11,090 nt of DNA from JAJFFW01 sp038531315 (GTDB taxonomy: Bacteria; Pseudomonadota; Alphaproteobacteria; Caulobacterales; Parvularculaceae). Positions 7,211 through 11,090 of the stretch are shown here, in pieces. The translations under genes and the position numbers were made by a program. Within the stretch, counting starts at the first letter, position 1. Each line of letters opens with the position of its first letter. The stretch covers positions 1 to 11,090 of the forward strand of contig JBCBBT010000081.1 of assembly GCA_038531315.1 (NCBI GenBank), read 5' to 3'. The notes under the pieces are model-generated. The model saw only the letters and a program-made list of their open reading frames with translations. It had not been told where the DNA came from and ran no database searches.

Positions 7211-8050
7211 CTACGCGTGCGCGGTATAGGGCGGCCGGTCAAGTCCCTTGGGCGACGCGGTGAAGATTTCGACGCCTTTTGTTGTGACGGCCACGGAATG
7301 TTCGAATTGCGCCGAAAGCGACTTGTCGCGTGAGACCGCCGTCCAGCCGTCCTTGAGGAATTTCACGTCGGGTTTGCCGTCATTGATCATCGGCTCGACG
7401 GTGAAAAACATGCCTGGTTCCAGAATGGTGTCCGGCGCGCGATGCGATCCGCGGAAGCGGTCGTGATATTCCGCATAATGCACGACGTTGGGCGCATCGT
7501 GAAACACGCGGCCGAGCCCGTGTCCGCAGAAGTCTCGGACGACAGAAAAGCCAGCGGCTTCCGCGTGCGTTTGAATGGCGAGGCCGATATCGTAAAGCGT
7601 CGCACCGGGCTTGATCGCATTGATGCCGAGCATCATCGCTTCGTAGGTGGTGTCGACAAGACGGCGCGCTTTGACCTTCGGCTCGCCGGCAAAATACATG
7701 CGGCTGGTATCGCCATGCCAGCCGTCAACAATGACTGTGACGTCGATATTCATGATATCGCCGTTCTTGATCGGCTTCGGTCCCGGGATGCCGTGACAGA
7801 TGACGTGATTCAGCGAAATGCAGGACGAATGGCGATAGCCGCGATAACCGACCGTCGCGGGGACAGCGCCGTGGTCGAAGACGAATTCGCGAATCCGGTC
7901 GTCGATCGATTGCGTCGTCACCCCGGGCTCGACCAGCGTCGTCACCATATCAAGACAGGAAGCGGCCAGCCGCCCGGCGGCGCGCATGCCCTCGAAATCT
8001 TCTGGCCTGTGGACTTTGATGCGGCCGGTTCTCAGTGTTTCGGTATCCAA
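7211..8050 (-). CDS. map: Type I methionine aminopeptidase
   Basis: Removes the initiator methionine from new proteins in the cytoplasm. All catalytic residues are in place in 279 residues: H86 (CHGIPG), metal ligands D103 (NIDVT) and D114 (WHGDTSRMY), H177 (GHGLGR) and H184 (FHDAP), E219 (TVEPMI) and E250 (SAQFEHS). The end, SPKGLDRPPY, matches the alphaproteobacterial form. The stretch 195-210 looks slightly longer than in relatives. The start is TTG at 8050: it is the only usable in-frame start codon after the upstream TAG at 8075-8077, and AGG (8058-8060) lies about 7 bases before it. An ATG at 8055 is out of frame. The gene begins 24 bases after sfsA ends and is followed by radC after 6 bases, so the three are likely co-transcribed. 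Confidence 0.97.
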   Translation of the reverse strand: MDTETLRTGRIKVHRPEDFEGMRAAGRLAASCLDMVTTLVEPGVTTQSIDDRIREFVFDHGAVPATVGYRGYRHSSCISLNHVICHGIPGPKPIKNGDIMNIDVTVIVDGWHGDTSRMYFAGEPKVKARRLVDTTYEAMMLGINAIKPGATLYDIGLAIQTHAEAAGFSVVRDFCGHGLGRVFHDAPNVVHYAEYHDRFRGSHRAPDTILEPGMFFTVEPMINDGKPDVKFLKDGWTAVSRDKSLSAQFEHSVAVTTKGVEIFTASPKGLDRPPYTAHA

Positions 8051-8074
8051 AACATCACCTGTGGCGGTAAGCGG

Positions 8075-8797
8075 CTACGCAAGCTCAACGGACAGCGCGC
8101 GCCGCAGAACGATCTCTGACGTCGTTATTTCGCAATCATAGCATAAGGTTTCAACACCTGCAGCAACCGCCTTTTCCAGAGCCGCCGCGTAGCCGGGATC
8201 GAGGTCGGCGGCCGGCCGCAGCCGGCGACAGTCGCCGCGCTGGACAATGTAGAGCATGACGGCGCGCGCGCCCGCGGCGGCCATGGCCGAGAGCTCGCCA
8301 AGGTGTTTTGCGCCGCGCGTGGTGACTGAATCCGGGAATTCAGCCAGCCCGGAAGACCGCATTAAATGGACATTTTTCACCTCGACGTAACACGGCGCCT
8401 TGCGGCCGTGGGCGCCGCCTTTCGGATCGTCGAGATAGATGTCGATGCGGCTGTTCTCGCCATATTTGACCTCGCGCCGGAGCGTCTCATAGCCCGCAAG
8501 CTCCGGGATCGCGCCATTCGCGATGGCGTCCGCCGCAATCTTGTTTGGATTGCCGGTGTTGATGGCGACAAGCGTGTCGTCGACTTCCACGAGTTCCCAC
8601 GAATAGGGGAGCTTGCGGGCCTTGTTTGCGCTCGTTGAAACCCAGACGCGCGCCCCGGCGGGCGCGACGCCCATCATGGAGCCGGGATTGGCGCAGTGCG
8701 CCGTAATTGCTTCGCCGCTGTCGAGCTCGATGTCAGCGAGGAACCTTTTGTAACGTTTGACAAGCGTGCCGGGCTGGAGGGGGGAGGGAAACTGCAT
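8075..8797 (-). CDS. sfsA: SfsA family DNA/RNA nuclease-like protein
   Basis: A 240-residue SfsA homologue. SfsA was named for stimulating sugar fermentation in E. coli and was later recognised as having an OB-fold N-terminal part and a PD-(D/E)XK nuclease-like C-terminal part. Visible hallmarks are LVKRYKRFLAD (12-22), HCANPGSMMG (34-43), RKLPYSWEL (61-69), the nuclease-type acidic and lysine residues in SRIDIYL (D119) and YVEVKN (E139, K141), and the family signature FPDSVTTRGAKHLGEL (154-169). The ATG at 8797 has a short GGAG just upstream. It is the first gene of the leftward sfsA-map-radC string, a combination I know from other alphaproteobacteria. An 11-codon micro-ORF lies 31 bases upstream on the same strand. 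The family is certain, the cellular role unclear. Confidence 0.96.
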   Translation of the reverse strand: MQFPSPLQPGTLVKRYKRFLADIELDSGEAITAHCANPGSMMGVAPAGARVWVSTSANKARKLPYSWELVEVDDTLVAINTGNPNKIAADAIANGAIPELAGYETLRREVKYGENSRIDIYLDDPKGGAHGRKAPCYVEVKNVHLMRSSGLAEFPDSVTTRGAKHLGELSAMAAAGARAVMLYIVQRGDCRRLRPAADLDPGYAAALEKAVAAGVETLCYDCEITTSEIVLRRALSVELA

Positions 8798-8828
8798 GCG
8801 CTCCGGCTAAGTCGCCGTCGGGGCGTCG

Positions 8829-8864
8829 TCAAGCCGTGATCTCGTCGGTCTCGACTTGGATCAT
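8829..8864 (-). other. Micro-ORF upstream of sfsA (11 codons, MIQVETDEITA)
   Basis: On the minus strand an ATG at 8864 opens 11 codons ending in TGA at 8829-8831, with GGGAG about 6 bases upstream, a plausible ribosome binding site. It ends 31 bases before the sfsA start. It could be a leader peptide, a remnant of a lost gene, or chance. I see no attenuator hairpin between it and sfsA. Confidence 0.25.
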
Positions 8865-8865
8865 C

Positions 8866-8890
8866 GCGCGCTCCCGCTATTGCGGGCGCG
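8866..8890. repeat. Imperfect inverted repeat in the sfsA/DUF1192 intergenic region
   Basis: CCCGC (8873-8877) and GCGGG (8882-8886) pair across a TATT loop. The flanking CGCGC (8867-8871) and CGCG (8887-8890) extend the stem after a two-base bulge. There is no T run on either side, so this is not a classic terminator. It lies between the divergent sfsA and DUF1192 genes and just upstream of the micro-ORF ribosome binding site. Confidence 0.35.
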
Positions 8891-8988
8891 TACGAATGAA
8901 AGGCGCCCCTTGCTGTCGCCGGCTGGCGCCGCAGGCGATATTTTTCTAGTATCAGTGCGACCGGAACCGCGCCTCTCGGAGATATGTG

Positions 8989-9183
8989 ATGGATGCCGAC
9001 GCCCCCAGTGAAAAGCCCGACCTGACGCTGTCAAAACTTGGCAAGGACGACCTATACGAGCTGTCGGTCGGCGACCTTGAGGATCGCATCGCATCACTCA
9101 AAGCTGAAATTGCGCGTTGTGAAAAAGCCATGGCGGACCGGGGCGGCGCCCGTTCCGAGGCGGAGGCGCTCTTCAAGTCGTAA
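8989..9183 (+). CDS. DUF1192 family small protein
   Basis: A 64-residue protein matching the alphaproteobacterial DUF1192 family, whose function is not established. The pattern is LSVGDLEDRIASLKAEIARCEKAM (24-47, key residues L24, L30, R33, I34, L37, E40 and I41), followed by a short linker and the closing AEALFKS. Residues about 27-50 should form a single amphipathic helix or coiled coil, suggesting self-association or a protein partner. The start could be GTG at 8986 or ATG at 8989. The ATG is preferred because CGGAGA sits about 7 bases upstream and the conserved domain starts well inside either version. It lies upstream of the RcdA/DUF1465 gene with a leftward DUF429 gene inserted between them. 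In related genomes DUF1192, DUF1465 and rpmE are often near one another. A TTTTTT run follows the stop, without an obvious hairpin. Confidence 0.87.
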   Translation: MDADAPSEKPDLTLSKLGKDDLYELSVGDLEDRIASLKAEIARCEKAMADRGGARSEAEALFKS

Positions 9184-9204
9184 CTATTTTTTGCGACCGT
9201 CCGC

Positions 9205-9981
9205 CTATCCCCATATTTCCATTAAAAGACCGCGCGCATCGCGTGCGCCGTCCGTGAGCTGAATAGCGTTTCCTTGAAGGCGCGCCTTCGCGGTGAGCGC
9301 GAGGACGCAGGCGTCGATCACGTCATCATCGGCGAGCGAAACATGATCGAGCGCGCGTGCGGCGCGCCGGGCCTTTTCAAAAAGAGCCGGCGCTGAGCGC
9401 ATGCCATGGGCCGCGAGAAGGGCGATCCTTTCCGCCTTGCCGGCCTCTGTCTTTTTCGGATGTTGGCAGGGCGTATCGTTGTTCAGTCGTGCGAAGGCGA
9501 CCTCGGGGTGTGCTTCGCTCAGCACCGCCTGATGCTGCGGCATGATCAGCGCGTCGATTTCCCGGATCTTCGGCGCGATCATCCAGGCTTGTTTGGAAAG
9601 GCCGCCGTGGCCCGTGCTTTTTCCCCAGGCGTTGGCGGCGGCGTAGTCGGCGAAATCGAGCATCGGCCGCGCCGGCGAGGGAAAGACGCTGCTGGTGCGA
9701 TGCGGCGAGAGCCGTTGGCGCGCCATCGCTTCGCAACCGCGTTTGCCGAAATCGGCGAGCCCGATAGGCATATCGACCATGATGGCGCCGGCGTTAGCGC
9801 CAATTTCCGCCAGCAGTGCGTCAAAACGATGCCACACAGAGACGCGCGCGCGCCCGTTCGAAAGTGCGCGCCCGACGGCCACCCAACCGCCCCGGCAGCC
9901 GTCGACGCCGAGCACATAAGCGGCTTTTGCCCCCAATAGCGGTTTTCGCGGGCCCGCGGCGCCCCTCGTGGTTGCTGGCAT
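9205..9981 (-). CDS. DUF429 family predicted RNase H-like protein
   Basis: A predicted nuclease-fold protein of 258 residues (from ATG 9981). Landmarks are GVDGCRGGWV (25-34, D27), a second strand ending VDMPIGL (69-75, D70), SSVFPSPARP (97-106), EAHPEVAFARL (156-166, E160) and DDDVIDACVLALTA (218-231, D220). These aspartates and the glutamate are where RNase H-like folds carry metal-binding residues, but no activity or substrate is established for the family. Start choice is open. ATG at 9981 has a weak ribosome binding site but already leaves about 24 residues before the conserved GVDG, where relatives usually have fewer. TTG at 10020 would add 13 residues and has AGAAGGA 7 bases upstream. 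A parS-like palindrome lies between the two candidate starts. The gene converges on DUF1192 with a 21-base gap. Confidence 0.87.
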   Translation of the reverse strand: MPATTRGAAGPRKPLLGAKAAYVLGVDGCRGGWVAVGRALSNGRARVSVWHRFDALLAEIGANAGAIMVDMPIGLADFGKRGCEAMARQRLSPHRTSSVFPSPARPMLDFADYAAANAWGKSTGHGGLSKQAWMIAPKIREIDALIMPQHQAVLSEAHPEVAFARLNNDTPCQHPKKTEAGKAERIALLAAHGMRSAPALFEKARRAARALDHVSLADDDVIDACVLALTAKARLQGNAIQLTDGARDARGLLMEIWG

Positions 9982-9993
9982 AGGCGTTGCTGT

Positions 9994-10009
9994 CTTTTCA
10001 CGTGAAGCA
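9994..10009. other. parS-like palindrome (candidate ParB/centromere site)
   Basis: The 16 bases CTTTTCACGTGAAGCA match 13 of 16 positions of the classical parS sequence TGTTTCACGTGAAACA. They include the uninterrupted 10-base palindrome TTCACGTGAA at 9997-10006. The mismatches are at positions 1, 2 and 14. It is located just upstream of, or within, the 5' end of the DUF429 gene and about 90 bases before rcdA. It may be a weak chromosomal parS, another palindrome-binding site (E-box-like CACGTG), or chance. Confidence 0.35.
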
Positions 10010-10100
10010 AGGCGCGCCAACCCGGCGTCCTTCTAAAAGAATTGGTTGTCAGAGGCCGCATGCGCGGTCATTTTACACCACTAATAAAGCGAAAGCGCTC

Positions 10101-10613
10101 ATGAATCTCGCGGGTGACAAAAAATTGTCTGAAGTGACGGCCGGGGCCCGGTCATTTTCGCAATCGGAGGTGTTTACGCGCACCTTCAGCGAAGGGATGA
10201 CCCTGGTCGAGGACACCGCCAATTATCTGGATACGGAGGGGCGCAAGGCGTCGAAATTATTGTCGCGCGATGGTGCGCTCGCTTATGCCAGCGCGTCGAT
10301 GAAACTGACGACGGAACTGATGCAGATTGCGTCCTGGCTCCTCGTTTTGCGCGCCGTTCGCGAAGGCGACATGGAAGCGGAAGAAGCGCGTGATGATAAA
10401 TATCGACTGAAGCCGAGGGACGGGGCCATCGGCAATTATCTGGAACAGGGTCTGCCTGAAAAACTGATCGGTTTGATCGAGGACTCACGCCAGCTTTATG
10501 AGCGGATCGCGCGCCTCGACGGCGATCTGTTCACCGGCGTGAAGGCCGACATATCCGAGCGCGACGCTGCGGCCCAGCAACAAGCGCTGCGCGACGCGTT
10601 TGGCGACCTCTAA
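10101..10613 (+). CDS. rcdA: RcdA/DUF1465 family regulator of CtrA degradation
   Basis: A 170-residue helical protein of the DUF1465 family, which includes Caulobacter RcdA, an adaptor that with CpdR and PopA helps ClpXP degrade the cell-cycle regulator CtrA and other substrates. Supporting segments are FSEGMTLVEDTANYLD (29-44), GRKASKLLSRDGALAYASAS (47-66), MKLTTELMQIASWLLVLRAV (67-86), REGDMEAEEA (87-96), and a further helix around LIGLIEDSRQLYERIARLD (122-140), followed by a charged tail rich in Ala and Gln. The frame is open back to 9987, but the ATG at 10101 fits the family length. The upstream sequence has only a weak ribosome binding site. It converges on rpmE with a 24-base gap. Whether this orthologue acts on CtrA is inferred from the family only. 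Confidence 0.82.
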   Translation: MNLAGDKKLSEVTAGARSFSQSEVFTRTFSEGMTLVEDTANYLDTEGRKASKLLSRDGALAYASASMKLTTELMQIASWLLVLRAVREGDMEAEEARDDKYRLKPRDGAIGNYLEQGLPEKLIGLIEDSRQLYERIARLDGDLFTGVKADISERDAAAQQQALRDAFGDL

Positions 10614-10634
10614 GAGACGCGGCGACCCTCTAAG
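10602..10634 (+). repeat. Imperfect tandem duplication around the rcdA stop codon
   Basis: GGCGACCTCTAAG (10602-10614, containing the rcdA stop) recurs 19 bases later as GGCGACCCTCTAAG (10621-10634), with one inserted C. The second copy forms a small CCCT-CTA-AGGG hairpin followed by a modestly T-rich stretch, so it might act as a weak terminator. Confidence 0.5.
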
Positions 10635-10637
10635 GGC

Positions 10638-10865
10638 TTAGGTTTTCTTCAGGCCGAAAGCGCCGAATTTCTTGTTGAATTTCGAGACGCGGCCGCGATC
10701 CAGCGCCTGCGAAGGACCGCCGGTCCATGCGGGGTGGCTGGAAGGGTCAATGTCGAGATTTAACACCGCGCCGGGCTCGCCGTAAGTCGAGCGGGTTTCG
10801 AACGACGAGCCGTCAGTCATCACGACCTTGATCGTGTGATAATCCGGATGAATATCTTTTTTCAT
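10638..10865 (-). CDS. rpmE: 50S ribosomal protein bL31, cysteine-free form
   Basis: Ribosomal protein of the large subunit at the central protuberance and inter-subunit bridge; 75 residues. It begins MKKDIHPDYH and has the typical TRSTYG (24-29), LNLDIDPSSHPAWTGG (35-50) and RVSKFNKKFG (59-68). It contains no cysteine, so it is the zinc-independent (C-minus) form, in contrast to the CxC/CxxC zinc-binding form of E. coli RpmE. This form is common in alphaproteobacteria. The ATG at 10865 is preceded by AAGGA about 8 bases upstream. It converges on rcdA. Upstream, on the minus strand, TTGCAA and TATGTC 17 bases apart are a weak promoter candidate that I do not rely on. Confidence 0.97.
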   Translation of the reverse strand: MKKDIHPDYHTIKVVMTDGSSFETRSTYGEPGAVLNLDIDPSSHPAWTGGPSQALDRGRVSKFNKKFGAFGLKKT

Positions 10866-11024
10866 CGCTTCAATCCTTTGTCGCCGTCACTCTCACGTCG
10901 TCGGGCGCTTTGGGGGCGGCGCGCCAGCGTCAGACCTGCGCGACCAGCCGAAAACAAGACGCGGGACATACGCGCGCATCGCCCGCATTGCAACCCTGAA
11001 GGCGCGATCAATCGCGGCCCAGCC

Positions 11025-11070
11025 AAAAAAAATCAATACCGGCAAGCGCCTTTCATGAGCGAACTTGCCG
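11025..11070 (-). terminator. Possible leftward terminator at the right edge
   Basis: On the minus strand CGGCAAG (11070-11064) pairs perfectly with CTTGCCG (11046-11040) across a 17-base loop, and eight T (11032-11025) follow 7 bases later. This could end a leftward transcript entering from beyond the window. The long loop and the gap before the T run make it a weak call. The rest of 10866-11090 holds no gene I can support; nearby CGCGAT-CA-ATCGCG (11003-11016) is another short inverted repeat. Confidence 0.3.
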
Positions 11071-11090
11071 CGGCGTTGCTTTAGCTTGAT

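Noticed and set aside
9406..9939. A 177-residue plus-strand open frame opposite the DUF429 gene
   Set aside because: No motif or ribosome binding site supports it. The DUF429 frame carries all conserved family segments.
9987..10100. Upstream extension of rcdA to 9987, which would translate the parS-like palindrome as FHVKQ
   Set aside because: The family length fits ATG 10101. FHVKQ-type peptides are a known by-product of translating parS-like DNA.
10103..10107. GANTC (CcrM methylation) site overlapping the rcdA start
   Set aside because: Several GANTC sites occur across the window, mostly inside unrelated genes, so this one is not distinctive.
11056..11085. Short plus-strand ORF MSELAAALL at the right edge
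   Set aside because: Nine codons, no clear ribosome binding site, and it overlaps the inverted repeat 11040-11070. Nothing supports translation.

Overview
The window looks like a piece of core chromosome from an alphaproteobacterium, probably a GC-rich marine or aquatic lineage such as Parvularculales, Hyphomonadaceae or a relative; that placement is inferred. The evidence is the combination of genes: an alphaproteobacterial-type lipA followed by a RatA/Coq10 gene, an sfsA-map-radC string, DUF1192, an RcdA-type DUF1465 gene, and a cysteine-free bL31 gene. There is no sign of an insertion sequence, phage, CRISPR array, rRNA or tRNA.

Layout. (1) 2-2003, rightward: the 3' part of lipA, a glutathione S-transferase of the beta-etherase-like type, and a RatA/Coq10 START-domain gene. 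They are spaced 7 and 24 bases apart and probably form one operon. (2) 2041-4095, leftward: a periplasmic or lipid-anchored alkaline phosphatase, with a 69-residue acidic lipoprotein gene upstream of it on the same strand. (3) 4301-6475, rightward: a large penicillin-acylase-family Ntn hydrolase, PvdQ/aculeacin-acylase-like, diverging from the lipoprotein gene across a 205-base region that holds a perfect 7-1-7 inverted repeat. (4) 6485-8797, leftward: a compact sfsA-map-radC operon in which map starts with TTG and radC with GTG. (5) 8989-9183, rightward: DUF1192. (6) 9205-9981, leftward: a DUF429 RNase H-like protein. (7) 10101-10613, rightward: an RcdA/DUF1465 gene, convergent with rpmE (bL31) at 10638-10865 leftward. 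The last 225 bases hold no gene that I can support.

Most of the window is housekeeping: lipoate synthesis, ubiquinone handling, N-terminal methionine removal, a ribosomal protein and cell-cycle proteolysis. The middle block (2041-6475) is more accessory: three exported proteins that could serve scavenging or signal turnover at the cell envelope. I see no clear new multi-gene system. The items most worth a second look are a parS-like palindrome between the DUF429 and rcdA genes, the exported acylase with the palindrome upstream of it, the unrecognised small lipoprotein, and some unusual translation starts and a micro-ORF around the sfsA-map-radC operon.
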